From Pollutimonas bauzanensis (GTDB taxonomy: Bacteria; Pseudomonadota; Gammaproteobacteria; Burkholderiales; Burkholderiaceae_B), in assembly GCF_900129885.1 (NCBI RefSeq), contig NZ_FQXE01000018.1, positions 45,064 to 109,063 of the forward strand: a DNA stretch of 64,000 bases. Direction: 5' to 3'. The notes beneath the pieces are model-generated. The model saw nothing but the letters and a program-made list of their open reading frames with translations, did not search any database and was not told the origin of the DNA. Position numbers and translations under genes: made by a program. Of this stretch, positions 43,107 through 52,245 are shown in pieces (position 1 is the first letter of the stretch; every line of letters starts with the position of its first letter).

Positions 43107-44075
43107 ATGTTGCGCTTTATCGCAGGTTGCGGAGCCGCATTATTGATAGCGGGCCAGGCGGCGGCCCAGCTATTCCCATCCAAGCCCATCACCATCATCG
43201 TTCCCGTGGCGCCGGGCGGCACGCTGGACGCGCTGGCGCGGCTGATAGGCAATTCCCTGTCCTCGGCGGTCAATCAGACCGTGGTCGTCGAGAACACCAC
43301 CGGCGCGGGCGGCCTGCTCGGGTTCCAGAAACTGCTCAAGGCCAAACCTGACGGCTACACCCTCATGTTCAGCAATATGTCGCTGGCCATCATCCCGGTG
43401 CTCTACCCCAACGCCGATATCGACCCGGTGCGCGACCTGGCGCCGGTCAGTACTGTCGCCAACGTGCCCATGGTGCTGTCGGTCAGCAACAAGAGCGGCA
43501 TCCAGGACCTTCCTTCCATGCTCGCGCGGATGAAAGCCGGCAAGGAGAAGCTCAACTTCGGATCCGGCGGGCCGGGCACCACCGCGCATCTGGCCGAAGG
43601 GCTGTTCCTGCACAACTTGGGCACCCAGGCCGAACTCATCCAGTACCGGGGATCGGGCCCCGCCCTTACCGACCTGATGGCGGGCGTCATAGACGGCGTC
43701 ATCGACCAGACCGTCACCATGATGCCGCTGCACCAGGCGCAGCGCATCAAGGCGATCGCCGTTTCATCGCCCCGGCGCCTGGCGCAGATGCCCGACGTGC
43801 CCACCTTCGCGGAGGGCGGATTGCCGGAATTCGACCTGACGATCTGGAACGGCGTGGTCGCTCCCAGGGACACACCCAAAGCCGTCATCGACGAATTGGC
43901 CCGGGCGCTCTCCAAGGTGATAGACAGCCCGGAATTCAAAGGCCGGCTCGATCAGCTGGCCGCGCAAGCGCCGCCGCCCGCCGAACGCGGTCCCGCGCCC
44001 TTCACGGCGCTGCTCAAGCGGGACACCGCGCGGGTGTCCGAACTGGCCCGGCAGATCGGCCTGATACGTCCATAA
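43107..44075 (+). CDS. Bug/TctC family tripartite tricarboxylate transporter binding protein
   Basis: A 322-residue periplasmic receptor. The signal peptide is short (MLRFIAGCGAALLIAGQAAA, cleavage near AAQLF). Family motifs are FPSKPITIIVPVAPGGTLDA, VENTTGAGGLLGFQKLLKAK, PDGYTLMF and QYRGSGPALTDLMAGVIDG. AAAGGAG precedes the ATG. It leads a plus-strand operon with a beta-hydroxyacid dehydrogenase and a carboxymuconolactone decarboxylase-like gene. Confidence 0.93.
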   Translation: MLRFIAGCGAALLIAGQAAAQLFPSKPITIIVPVAPGGTLDALARLIGNSLSSAVNQTVVVENTTGAGGLLGFQKLLKAKPDGYTLMFSNMSLAIIPVLYPNADIDPVRDLAPVSTVANVPMVLSVSNKSGIQDLPSMLARMKAGKEKLNFGSGGPGTTAHLAEGLFLHNLGTQAELIQYRGSGPALTDLMAGVIDGVIDQTVTMMPLHQAQRIKAIAVSSPRRLAQMPDVPTFAEGGLPEFDLTIWNGVVAPRDTPKAVIDELARALSKVIDSPEFKGRLDQLAAQAPPPAERGPAPFTALLKRDTARVSELARQIGLIRP

Positions 44076-44122
44076 GGCTCGCGCGGCATGCGCACGATTT
44101 CTCTCAACCATACGGAACATTC

Positions 44123-45025
44123 ATGAACATCGACACATACGGATTCATCGGGCTGGGCAATATGGGCGGGCCGCTGGCCGGCCGGCTTCTCGACGCCGGC
44201 TGCCCACTGGAGGTTTTCGACCGCGACGAGGCTGCCGCCGCGCGCCTGGCGGCGCAAGGCGCCACGCGCCGCGCCAGCGCCATAGAGCTGGCCGATTCGG
44301 CGGATACGATTTTTCTCAGCCTGCCCACCCCGGAAATCGTGCGCCAGGTGACCCTGGGCGCCGACGGCCTGATACACGGCAAGCGCGTCAAGCGCGTGGT
44401 CGACCTTTCCACCATAGGCCCGCGCAGCGCCAAGGCCATCAGCCAGGCGCTCGCCGAGCGCGGGATCGTCTATGTCGACGCCCCCGTGAGCGGCGGCGTC
44501 ATGGGCGCCACACGCGGCACCCTGGCTGTCATGGTCGCATGCCCGCGCGGCCACTACGACGCACTGGAATCAAAGCTCAAGCAGTTCGGCCCGGTGTTCT
44601 ACCTGGGCCAGGAAGCCGGCCTGGGGCAAAGCATGAAGCTGGCCAACAACCTGCTGTCCGCCTCGGCCCTGGCCATTACCGCCGAGGCCATGGTCATGGG
44701 CGTGAAATCCGGGCTGGAGCCGGGAGTCATGCTGGACGTGCTCAATGCGGGCTCGGGACGCAATTCCGCCACCCAGGACAAGTTCCCCAAGGCCGTGCTG
44801 CCCGGCACCTTCGATATCGGCTTCGCGGCGCAGCTGGCCTACAAGGACGTGCGCCTGTGCGTGGACGAATCCGAATCGATAGGCGTTCCCATGATCGTGG
44901 GCGCCGCCGTCCGCGAAATGCTGGTCCTGACCAACGCCCTATACGGCGAGGCCGCGGACTTCACCGACATGGTCAGGCTGGTCGAGTCCTGGGGCGGGGT
45001 GCAGGTCAGACAGTCCTCCCCCTGA
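44123..45025 (+). CDS. NAD(P)-dependent beta-hydroxyacid dehydrogenase (HIBADH/6PGDH family)
   Basis: A 300-residue dehydrogenase. The Rossmann motif GFIGLGNMGGPLAGRLLDAG is at the N-terminus, the substrate loop DAPVSGGVMGATRGTLAVMV at about 117-136, and the catalytic Lys in GQSMKLANNLL near 170. This is the pattern of 3-hydroxyisobutyrate, tartronate semialdehyde and related dehydrogenases. It lies 47 bases after the Bug gene, so a carboxylated 3-hydroxy acid is a likely ligand for both. Confidence 0.92.
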   Translation: MNIDTYGFIGLGNMGGPLAGRLLDAGCPLEVFDRDEAAAARLAAQGATRRASAIELADSADTIFLSLPTPEIVRQVTLGADGLIHGKRVKRVVDLSTIGPRSAKAISQALAERGIVYVDAPVSGGVMGATRGTLAVMVACPRGHYDALESKLKQFGPVFYLGQEAGLGQSMKLANNLLSASALAITAEAMVMGVKSGLEPGVMLDVLNAGSGRNSATQDKFPKAVLPGTFDIGFAAQLAYKDVRLCVDESESIGVPMIVGAAVREMLVLTNALYGEAADFTDMVRLVESWGGVQVRQSSP

Positions 45026-45117
45026 CGCCATGCGGCCCGGAGAGCCGCCGGCGCCATGGCCGGCCCACATTCATCAGCAGTGCCATCCACCCAATCGACA
45101 ACACAGGAAACTCCAAA

Positions 45118-45516
45118 ATGAAAACCACTGAATTATTCCAGCGCGGCGACGCCATACGCCGCGCTGTGCTGGGCAACGCCCATGTGGACCGCTCGCTGGC
45201 GAATGCCGACGACTTCGGCATGCCCATGCAGCAACTGTCCACGGAATACTGCTGGGGCGAAGTCTGGGGCCGCGAAGGCCTGAGCAAGAAAACCCGCAGC
45301 ATGCTCAACCTGGCCATGCTCAGCGCATTGAACCGCCCGCATGAGCTGAAAATGCATGTCGGAGGCGCCTTGCGCAACGGCGTCAGCAAGGAAGAAATCC
45401 GCGAAATCCTGCTGCAGGTCACCATCTACTGCGGCGTGCCGGCCGGCGTCGACGCATTCCGCGCGGCGCGGGAAGTGTTCGACACCTTCGATCCCGCCGA
45501 AGCCAAACAGCAGTAG
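45118..45516 (+). CDS. Carboxymuconolactone decarboxylase-like protein (PcaC-like)
   Basis: A 132-residue helical protein of the CMD family. The ATG at 45118 has AGGAAA upstream; the longer overlapping frame from 44539 is an out-of-frame reading of the previous gene. The conserved block TRSMLNLAMLSALNRPHELK followed by HVGGALRNGVSKEEIREIL is that of PcaC. Only one Cys follows (IYCGVPAG), so it is not an AhpD-type CxxC enzyme. A decarboxylase role in an aromatic or lactone branch is possible. Confidence 0.88.
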   Translation: MKTTELFQRGDAIRRAVLGNAHVDRSLANADDFGMPMQQLSTEYCWGEVWGREGLSKKTRSMLNLAMLSALNRPHELKMHVGGALRNGVSKEEIREILLQVTIYCGVPAGVDAFRAAREVFDTFDPAEAKQQ

Positions 45517-45639
45517 ACTCATTCCCATCCCAGGTGTCCTTACCTGGCCCACACCAGGCTTGGTCGCGGTGCGGGCCGGTCACGTCGCAATCCCCCGCAG
45601 CAGCGGCCCGGCGGACGCCGACCAGGCCGCGTAGGCTCC

Positions 45640-45680
45640 GAAAACGGCCGGGTCGGGGGCTCCTGCTCCACCAGGCGCAG
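45640..45680. repeat. Imperfect duplicate of the LysR 3' end
   Basis: The 41 bases 45640-45680 match 45967-46014, the last codons of the LysR gene to the right, in the same orientation, with one substitution and a gap of about six to seven bases. The minus-strand peptides compare as LRLVEQEPPTRPFS and LRLVEQGHWAPDPAVFS. The copy has no gene body and lies in a stretch with other debris. Confidence 0.65.
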
Positions 45681-45723
45681 ATCACTCCGGCATTCCATGC
45701 TGGAACCATGGGCTGGCAGTCTC

Positions 45724-45929
45724 TCAGGTGTGTTTTGCCGTGAGTTGAACTCCAAGCGCTTTCATCACTGACATTGTGGTTTTCAGCCTAGGATTGCCCT
45801 AGGGCTGAACGAGCGGTAAAGCTGCTCACGCGATAGCCCCGTCTGCTCGGCCAACTGGGCCATTCCTTTGGCCCTGGCGACAATACCCAGCGCATGGGCG
45901 ATATGAGCGGAATCACCTTCTTTTTCATC
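45724..45929 (-). pseudogene. Frameshifted, 5'-truncated addiction-module antitoxin (HigA/HTH type)
   Basis: Minus-strand frame 45929-45801 encodes DEKEGDSAHIAHALGIVARA, then AKGMAQLAEQTGLSREQLYR, the body of a putative antidote protein. At 45799-45801 one base is missing; in the next frame 45798-45724 continues GNPRLKTTMSVMKALGVQLT and a stop, the normal end of that family. About 35 N-terminal residues are missing and no toxin gene is adjacent. A decayed antitoxin is the best reading. Confidence 0.75.
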
Positions 45930-45960
45930 CCACACTCCATTCGGCCCTGTATGGCATACG

Positions 45961-46902
45961 CTAAGAGAAAACGGCCGGATCGGGGGCCCAGTGCCCCTGC
46001 TCCACCAGGCGCAGCAGTTGCCGGCGCAGCATCATCCCCAGCGCCCGCACCGGCTTGGTCGAAGGCCGCTGAGTCGAGGCCGCGATCACCAGCGAGCGCG
46101 TAATGACGGGATCCGTGACGCGCCATATCCTCATGCGCTCCTGGGCGATCTGCGAGGCGACACAGGCGTACGACAATACCGCATAGCCCAAGCCGTTCTC
46201 CACCAGCCGCAGCATCGAATGCATGGCATCGATCTCCATCGCCACCTTGGGCGCGGCGCCGATGCCGGCCAGCGCCTCGTCCACCAGCACGCGGATACCG
46301 TGAGGCCGGCTGGGCAGAATCAACGGGATGCCGCCCAAGCGCTCGGCGCGCACAGGCCCCCTGCCCACGCCCGCGGGATCGCTCATGGGCCCCAGCAAGA
46401 ATAGCTCATCCGTCAGCAACGCATCCATCGGCAAGGCCGGAATGCTGAGCCGCGGCGCATCGTACAGAACGGCGATATCGGTGCGGCCGGCGGCCAGCCA
46501 TTCCAGGACGTGGCCGCTGTACCCCTCCATGACCTTCAATGAAACGGCCGGAAACGCCTCGCGGAATTCCTGGACCAGGGAAACCGACAGCACCGACGAG
46601 ATGGACGCCGGCATGCCGATTACCGCCGGCCCGGTGGGCACCCGCCCCACCGCCCGGACCGCCGCCACCGCGCTGGATTCCGTCTCGACCAGACCGCGCG
46701 CGTATTGTTCCAGCACCGCGCCCGCTTCAGTCAAGGTAACGCCGCGGCCAGTCCTGTGAAAAAGCGCCACGCCCAGCTCATCCTCGAGCGCCTTGACCTG
46801 GCGACTAAGAAGGGGCTGACTCATGGACAGCCGCATGGCGGCACGCGAATAAGCGCCCGACTCGGCCACGGCGATGAAGAATCTGAGCTGCCGGAGTTCC
46901 AT
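45961..46902 (-). CDS. LysR-type regulator
   Basis: A 313-residue LysR protein. It opens MELRQLRFFIAVAESGAYSR with the HTH AAMRLSMSQPLLSRQVKALE. It is related to the regulator at 33680-34627, and this branch often neighbours Bug receptors. It converges on the Bug/dehydrogenase operon, with 445 bases of debris between, and could control it. No target operator was found in the upstream gap. Confidence 0.9.
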   Translation of the reverse strand: MELRQLRFFIAVAESGAYSRAAMRLSMSQPLLSRQVKALEDELGVALFHRTGRGVTLTEAGAVLEQYARGLVETESSAVAAVRAVGRVPTGPAVIGMPASISSVLSVSLVQEFREAFPAVSLKVMEGYSGHVLEWLAAGRTDIAVLYDAPRLSIPALPMDALLTDELFLLGPMSDPAGVGRGPVRAERLGGIPLILPSRPHGIRVLVDEALAGIGAAPKVAMEIDAMHSMLRLVENGLGYAVLSYACVASQIAQERMRIWRVTDPVITRSLVIAASTQRPSTKPVRALGMMLRRQLLRLVEQGHWAPDPAVFS

Positions 46903-47201
46903 CTGGCTTCCCGCTGAATGTGGATGCCCAGATGGTATGCGATGTTGCGGCTATTGGGTATCCATGATGGCCGAAACAGGAAATTACCGATGCTCGTTTC
47001 CCATCTGACTCTAGCGCCTTATATACTCATGGAAAGCGACTATGCCATGACACTGCCCCGCAAAGCAGCCGCTAGGCGAACTGATCGCGCTTAAACAAAA
47101 GCCAGCTCAGTGCCGCCCTGGCCGTCGAACCCTCCCATTGAACCTGGGCCGCCGAGCACATCATCGACAACTTATTCAGGCGCGCCGTTAAACTTATTAC
47201 G
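46903..47201. other. Intergenic region between LysR and rmlC
   Basis: These 299 bases must contain the LysR and rml promoters. TATATA occurs at about 47019-47025. No gene is seen. A short piece at 47068-47091 is nearly identical to part of rmlD (listed separately). Confidence 0.5.
47068..47091 (+). repeat. Near-copy of an rmlD segment
   Basis: GCCGCTAGGCGAACTGAT followed by CGCGCT differs at one base from the rmlD codons at 47868-47891 (encoding PLGELIAL). The two copies are exactly 800 bases apart in the same orientation, and the similarity stops abruptly on both sides. It looks like the scar of an rmlD copy upstream of the present rml genes. Confidence 0.6.
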
Positions 47202-47747
47202 ATGAGAACCCAACCCCCGTCCATTGCGGATGTCATCCTGCTTGAACCAACGGTATTCACCGATCACCGCGGCTTTTTCTTCGAAAGCTATAACCAGGAA
47301 CAATTCGAAACAGCCATCGGCCGGCAAGTTTGCTTTGTGCAGGACAACCATTCAGGGTCGGTCAAAAATGTACTACGCGGCCTGCATTATCAAGTCCGGC
47401 ATGCGCAAGGCAAGCTGGTGCGCGTGGTATCGGGCGTGGTCTTCGACGTCTGCGTGGACTTGCGCAAAAGCTCGCCCACCTTCGGTCTATGGGTTAGCCA
47501 TACTCTTAGCTCCGAGAACAAAAGGCAGCTCTGGATCCCGCCGGGCTTTGCCCATGGCTACCTGGTTCTGTCCGACGAAGCCGAACTCCTGTACAAGACC
47601 ACCGATTACTACCATCCGGAAGCCGAGCGCGGCATCCGGTGGAACGATCCCGACATCGGCATTCTGTGGCCAGGCAGCGGCGCCCCAGTACTCTCGGCCA
47701 AAGACGAGGCTGCGCCGCTGCTGGCCCAGGCCGAGGTGTTCGAGTGA
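47202..47747 (+). CDS. rmlC: dTDP-4-dehydrorhamnose 3,5-epimerase
   Basis: A 181-residue cupin epimerase, normal in length. It converts dTDP-4-keto-6-deoxyglucose to the L-lyxo isomer in dTDP-L-rhamnose synthesis. The strand with FTDHRGFFFESYNQ, the catalytic His62 in VLRGLHYQ and a Tyr near 131 (LLYKTTDYYHPEAERGIRWN) are visible. It is first of three rml genes on the plus strand. Confidence 0.95.
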   Translation: MRTQPPSIADVILLEPTVFTDHRGFFFESYNQEQFETAIGRQVCFVQDNHSGSVKNVLRGLHYQVRHAQGKLVRVVSGVVFDVCVDLRKSSPTFGLWVSHTLSSENKRQLWIPPGFAHGYLVLSDEAELLYKTTDYYHPEAERGIRWNDPDIGILWPGSGAPVLSAKDEAAPLLAQAEVFE

Positions 47748-47805
47748 TCCCGTGGCAGAACACCCTGGGGCGGAACCAGACATTGGGTAAAGTAAACGTA
47801 AACGC

Positions 47806-48696
47806 ATGAAGATATTGCTATTAGGAAAAGATGGCCAAGTCGGTCGTGAGCTTCAACCGGCCCTTGCGCCGCTAGGCGAACTGATTGCGCTCGGGCGGCC
47901 GGAATGTGATCTGGAGGACTCGGCCCGTCTTGAGCTAGTCCTGCAACAACACGCCCCCGATATCATCGTAAACGCCGCCGCCTACACGGCCGTGGACAAG
48001 GCCGAAAGCGACGAAATCACGGCTCGCAAAGTCAATGCCTTGGCGGTGCATATACTGGCCAGCTATGCCAGCGCCAACAATATCCTGCTGGTGCACTATT
48101 CCACGGACTATGTGTTCGACGGGGAAAAACCCGAGCCCTATACAGAACAGGACCAAACCAATCCGCAAAGCGCCTACGGCCGCACAAAGCGCGAAGGCGA
48201 AGAAGCTATCCTGCGCAGCGGCTGCCAAGCCCTAATATTCCGTACCAGCTGGGTATTTTCCGCGCATGGCGACAATTTCATCAAGACCATCATGCGGCTA
48301 AGCCGTGAACGCGACCACCTGAGCATAGTGGCCGACCAGATCGGCGCGCCTACCTCGGCGGAACTGATAGCGGAGATCAGCACTCAGGCCATCACCGCAT
48401 GGCAAAAAGGCAAGCTTTCCGCCGGCATCTATAATTTGGCCGCGTCCGGGGAAACCAGTTGGCATGGATTTGCGGTACATATAGTCGAACGACTGCAAGC
48501 AAATGGTCTCGCCCCAAATGTGCTCCCTCGGCATATCAAGTCGATTGCAACAGAAGAATACCCAACGCCGGCCCAACGACCGAAGAATTCACGCTTGAAT
48601 ACGGCCATGCTAGCTGCTTCTTTAGGCGTAAAGATTCCGCACTGGACGGCGGGTGTTGATCGGATCATCGATCAATTAGTTCAGATAGGGCTTTAG
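47806..48696 (+). CDS. rmlD: dTDP-4-dehydrorhamnose reductase
   Basis: A 296-residue short-chain reductase that makes dTDP-L-rhamnose. The NAD(P) motif GKDGQVGREL opens the protein; the catalytic Tyr-Lys is in SAYGRTKREGE, and STDYVFDG and RTSWVFSAHG are RmlD signatures. It lies 58 bases after rmlC. Part of its 5' region is duplicated 800 bases upstream. Confidence 0.95.
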   Translation: MKILLLGKDGQVGRELQPALAPLGELIALGRPECDLEDSARLELVLQQHAPDIIVNAAAYTAVDKAESDEITARKVNALAVHILASYASANNILLVHYSTDYVFDGEKPEPYTEQDQTNPQSAYGRTKREGEEAILRSGCQALIFRTSWVFSAHGDNFIKTIMRLSRERDHLSIVADQIGAPTSAELIAEISTQAITAWQKGKLSAGIYNLAASGETSWHGFAVHIVERLQANGLAPNVLPRHIKSIATEEYPTPAQRPKNSRLNTAMLAASLGVKIPHWTAGVDRIIDQLVQIGL

Positions 48697-48842
48697 CAGG
48701 CATTGGAAAGGATGTCGACAGCGAGTTTCGAAACGAAAATACGCAAACTGCAAAGATACTGAGATGAGAACCTAGGCGTCTGCCTTACAATACCACGCGT
48801 ATTTCAAACAAATATCAAAGCATTATCACAATGAGACAGCCC

Positions 48843-49727
48843 ATGAGCCGGAAAGGCATCATACTCGCCGGCGGTTCCGGCACACGATTGCATCCTGTCA
48901 CCAAAGCGGTTTCAAAACAACTGCTGCCGATTTACGACAAGCCTATGATCTACTATCCCTTAAGCACGCTGATGCTTGCGGGTATCCGTGACATACTGAT
49001 AATTTCCACTCCTCAGGATACTCCCCGCTTTGAGCAATTGCTCGGAAACGGGAACGAGTGGGGGCTTCGTTTGCAATATGCCGTCCAACCGAGCCCCGAT
49101 GGGTTAGCACAAGCTTTTATAATTGGTGAAGAATTTATTGGCGGCGGCTCCAGCACTTTAGTGCTTGGGGACAATATATTCCACGGCTCTGATTTTATTA
49201 CCCGCCTACAAATAGCCATGGTCCAACCGACCGGCGCCACGATATTCGCCTATCGAGTCAAGGATCCAGAACGCTATGGCGTTGTGGAATTTGACCGGGA
49301 AGGCAAGGCCATTAGCTTGGAAGAAAAGCCACAAAGACCAAAATCCAATCTCGCCGTTACCGGGTTATATTTTTACGATAGTAATGTAGTAGAGATAGCA
49401 AAGACCCTTAAGCCCTCCGCTCGTGGCGAACTGGAAATCACAGATGTCAATCGCATTTATATGGAACAGGGCAAGCTGAACGTAGTCACTATGGGACGCG
49501 GGCATGCGTGGCTGGATACTGGCACACACGAATCCATGTTGGAAGCAAGCAACTTCATTGAGACGATCGAGTCTCGTCAAGGATTGAAAGTATCCTGCCC
49601 GGAGGAAATCGCATTCCGACAAGACTTCATTACCTCAGCTCAGTTTCATAAGCTGGCCCTCATGCAGGAAAAAAGTTCATATGGCCAATATCTTTTGCAA
49701 TTGCATAACGAACTAGTAAGGCAATAA
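48843..49727 (+). CDS. rmlA: Glucose-1-phosphate thymidylyltransferase
   Basis: A 294-residue nucleotidyltransferase that forms dTDP-glucose. The signature [20 protein letters not shown] is at the N-terminus, with [23 protein letters not shown] (catalytic Asp) and [16 protein letters not shown]. The ATG at 48843 gives the usual MSRKGI start; an ATG at 48831 would add four residues. GC falls from about this gene onward. The dehydratase RmlB, needed between RmlA and RmlC, is not in the window. Confidence 0.94.
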   Translation: MSRKGIILAGGSGTRLHPVTKAVSKQLLPIYDKPMIYYPLSTLMLAGIRDILIISTPQDTPRFEQLLGNGNEWGLRLQYAVQPSPDGLAQAFIIGEEFIGGGSSTLVLGDNIFHGSDFITRLQIAMVQPTGATIFAYRVKDPERYGVVEFDREGKAISLEEKPQRPKSNLAVTGLYFYDSNVVEIAKTLKPSARGELEITDVNRIYMEQGKLNVVTMGRGHAWLDTGTHESMLEASNFIETIESRQGLKVSCPEEIAFRQDFITSAQFHKLALMQEKSSYGQYLLQLHNELVRQ

Positions 49728-50210
49728 ATCTACAATTATTGGTATTGACCTTGGTGCGCATTCTCTTTCTATCCATTAGCAGAAGGCTTTAATATAATAA
49801 TCTTCGCCTCAGAAGTTTCAAATTTCCATAAGACCAATGCAGCGGAGTTTTTATCTGGATGGGACCTACTACTCAAAGCGTTAGAACAGAACAAAGCACT
49901 TTTATTTTAACATCTGCGATACCGAAGATACTAAGCTGCGGATGTCTCCCTATGTTATCCAAAAAATGGTAAAGAAGGACTTGGCAACTCGACAAATAAA
50001 TATTGAAACTTTAGACTGCCACAGGCCATTGGGCTCGCGCGTGGCCACCGAGACCTGGCATTTATAGGTACGTGAATAATTGGGTCGACCCTTGTAGTTC
50101 GAGACCCGCACTTCACTTGTAGACATAGTGATTCCCACTACTTTTGATGGGCACCACTTTGCAATATTTTGAATATCTGGACTAGGCGGCTTTCACATGA
50201 CGCTTGCTAT
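49728..50210. other. AT-rich gap between the rml genes and the LPS operon
   Basis: A stretch of 483 bases between convergent genes, clearly AT-richer than the flanks. The only recognisable piece is a possible transposase remnant at 49950-50126. Other frames are broken and unlike any family I know, and no clean terminator was found. Confidence 0.5.
49950..50126 (-). pseudogene. Possible IS66/IS3-type transposase N-terminal remnant
   Basis: The minus-strand frame reads MSTSEVRVSNYKGRPNYSRT then YKCQVSVATREP, resembling the RPNYS-x-E-F-K-x-Q-V opening of small IS66/IS3 helix-turn-helix transposase subunits. The normal conserved Glu-Phe-Lys is degenerate (TYK), and the similarity ends after about 30 residues. 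No inverted repeats were identified, so this is a tentative fossil. Confidence 0.35.
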
Positions 50211-51278
50211 TCACTTGCCTCTTTTGATGACTAGCCCTACGGAAGTAGTAATATATTTGCCGAGCCACAGCTTCAAATGTGGCTGCTCCGAGTTATACGG
50301 TGGAGTATCAACGTAAAAATCCAGAACATGGGAGTCCGGGGCAGCCACGAAAGGTTTTACCTCATGTCCTCTTTCGCGAAGGCGCTGGATTAAGCTCTCA
50401 ATATCTTGTTTTCGATATATAACCGTATCTGCCATATCAACCGTCTCGTCGTTTGAAGACAGGTTGTATTCGGTAGTATGGCATGCGATACCACCGATTT
50501 TCAATGTCTGCTCCACACTATTTATGACGAACTGGATGCCTGCTTCAATCGAGCCTAGATGTTCAAAACAGCAGCTAGACCAGACGAAGTCATATCCTAC
50601 GAGTTCTTTGTCGATATTATTCATATCGCAAACTTGATAGCTTACCTTCTGATCAAAGACTGCATCAGCGACTAGATCTCGGTATCGCAATTGCTCTAGG
50701 GATTGACTATGTTGACTAGTCTGAGCCCATCCTCCTGCGACTCCAACATGTGCTGGTGCATCTGTAGCCGTGATTGTTGCGCCAAGACTGGCGAATAATG
50801 ATGGTAATCGTTCATGTCCCACACCAAAAACAAGGCCGCGCCGCCCATCGGTTAGCATGTCTGAAATTTGTAAATGATGCACTATAAATACCCATTCCCA
50901 TAGCTTTCGGTGAAACCTATGAGGGTGTCGTAGCATTTCGCATATCTGGCCGTATCTTGGATGAAAAAAATCAGCGGCGCTACATGTTGAATAGGGTAAA
51001 AATGGTCCATTGGCTTCTATATTCGCTAGAGCAACATTGGGCAGGAATATACGTTTATGTGCTAGCTCACGGTCCAATTGGATTTCAGATTGAACCGAAT
51101 CAAGGCCAATACGAAAGCTTCGATTCATCGAAGCCATTAGTGTTTCTAATTCGACAATACGATCATTCAGTTCACCAAGTCGGTCAAGTCCAGTTGTGTT
51201 CGATAAATCGGTTATAACGGTCGGTTTCAATTTCGCCCATAGGCGTCTACCTAACATTTTAATCATTTTTTTTGTCAT
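50211..51278 (-). CDS. SAM-dependent methyltransferase-like protein
   Basis: A 355-residue protein. The N-terminal 80 residues are helical and partly coiled coil (DLSNTTGLDRLGELNDRIVE). A class I methyltransferase core follows: motif I is seen as LVFGVGHERLPSLFASLGAT, the acidic residue as ITATDAPAH, and motif IV-like VGYDFVWSSCCFEHLG with a post-motif GGIACHTTEYNLSS. It sits in low-GC DNA at the 3' end of the LPS operon, so methylation of a glycan is plausible. It is separated from transaldolase by 250 bases of unassigned DNA. Confidence 0.75.
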   Translation of the reverse strand: MTKKMIKMLGRRLWAKLKPTVITDLSNTTGLDRLGELNDRIVELETLMASMNRSFRIGLDSVQSEIQLDRELAHKRIFLPNVALANIEANGPFLPYSTCSAADFFHPRYGQICEMLRHPHRFHRKLWEWVFIVHHLQISDMLTDGRRGLVFGVGHERLPSLFASLGATITATDAPAHVGVAGGWAQTSQHSQSLEQLRYRDLVADAVFDQKVSYQVCDMNNIDKELVGYDFVWSSCCFEHLGSIEAGIQFVINSVEQTLKIGGIACHTTEYNLSSNDETVDMADTVIYRKQDIESLIQRLRERGHEVKPFVAAPDSHVLDFYVDTPPYNSEQPHLKLWLGKYITTSVGLVIKRGK

Positions 51279-51528
51279 ATTATTGATCTTTAAAGGCGGA
51301 ACGATACTATCGTTAACAACAAAAATGTGCTCAGCAATTTATAAATGTTCGCTGCGCGTAGCGAGCCCAGCTTGGTCAGCGGCGCGGCAAAAGGCAGACG
51401 TTGCCTGGTGACCTCTGCCGGATCGTTAGCGTATAACGCTGTGATAAGATCATTCCATGGCTGCGTATTGATGACGTGAGCCAACAATAGCCGAAGCACC
51501 TACCCTATGACGCCCGTCAAGATCCAGC
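51279..51528. other. Intergenic stretch with an unrecognised frame
   Basis: The 250 bases between the methyltransferase and transaldolase genes contain a 69-codon minus-strand frame (51290-51499) with GSLRAANIYKLLSTFLLLT. I do not recognise it and it has no good ribosome site. It may be a fragment of a lost gene. Confidence 0.35.
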
Positions 51529-52245
51529 TCAGAGCTTGAATCCAGCACCCACAGCATCGTTATAAAACATTTTGACGGTATCCAGGGAGTAAGTATCTAA
51601 ATCATATCCAACCAACGATAGCTTCTTCAAAATATCATTGGTGACTGTAATCACTTGGCAACCAATTTCATCGGCCTGGAAAATGTTCAGCAATTCACGC
51701 GGACTAGCCCAAATAAGTTCAGCTGCCGGCGCAACTTTAAGCTGTTCGACTGCGGCCGCCATAAGCGGTACCGGATCGCGTCCAGTGTCCGCAATTCTCC
51801 CTGCAAACACGGAAACATAGCTCGGCACGGTTGGGTTCAAGGCCGCCACCACATCGCGAACTTGAGCCAAAGTCATAATGGCCGTGACGTTCAACTTAAC
51901 CTTTTGCGCCGCCAGTTTTTTTACCAGTGCATAGCAGGTTTCCTGCTTCGTATTCGTGACAGGAATCTTGACATAAACATTGTCGCCCCAGCTTGCAATC
52001 TCAAGCGCCTGGCGCTCCATCTCGACAAAATCGTCTGAGAACACTTCGAACGACAAAGGCTTGTCGTTAATGGAGGTAAGAATGTCTTTGCAGAATGCAC
52101 GATAGTCTGCAATCCCAGCTTTTTTCATCAAAGTGGGGTTTGTGGTAAGGCCCTTAATGAAGGGCTTCGCATACATTTCCAGCATACCGGCCTTATCGGC
52201 ACCGTCAGCAAAAATCTTTACGCTCAATTCTTCTACTTTTTTCAC
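51529..52245 (-). CDS. Transaldolase/fructose-6-phosphate aldolase family enzyme
   Basis: A 238-residue TIM-barrel aldolase. The start is a GTG at 52245 overlapping the gmhB stop as GTGA. Schiff-base Lys93 lies in DNVYVKIPVTNT; KGLTTNPTLMKKAG and NVTAIMTLAQV match TalA/TalC-type enzymes. Transaldolase interconverts fructose-6-P plus erythrose-4-P and sedoheptulose-7-P plus glyceraldehyde-3-P. Being coupled to gmhB, it probably supplies sedoheptulose-7-P, the substrate of GmhA, directly to this heptose pathway. Confidence 0.88.
   Translation of the reverse strand: MKKVEELSVKIFADGADKAGMLEMYAKPFIKGLTTNPTLMKKAGIADYRAFCKDILTSINDKPLSFEVFSDDFVEMERQALEIASWGDNVYVKIPVTNTKQETCYALVKKLAAQKVKLNVTAIMTLAQVRDVVAALNPTVPSYVSVFAGRIADTGRDPVPLMAAAVEQLKVAPAAELIWASPRELLNIFQADEIGCQVITVTNDILKKLSLVGYDLDTYSLDTVKMFYNDAVGAGFKL

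Noticed and set aside
51290..51499. 69-codon minus-strand frame between methyltransferase and transaldolase
   Set aside because: No recognised domain, no ribosome site and unlike neighbours; it may be a fragment but cannot be supported as a gene.
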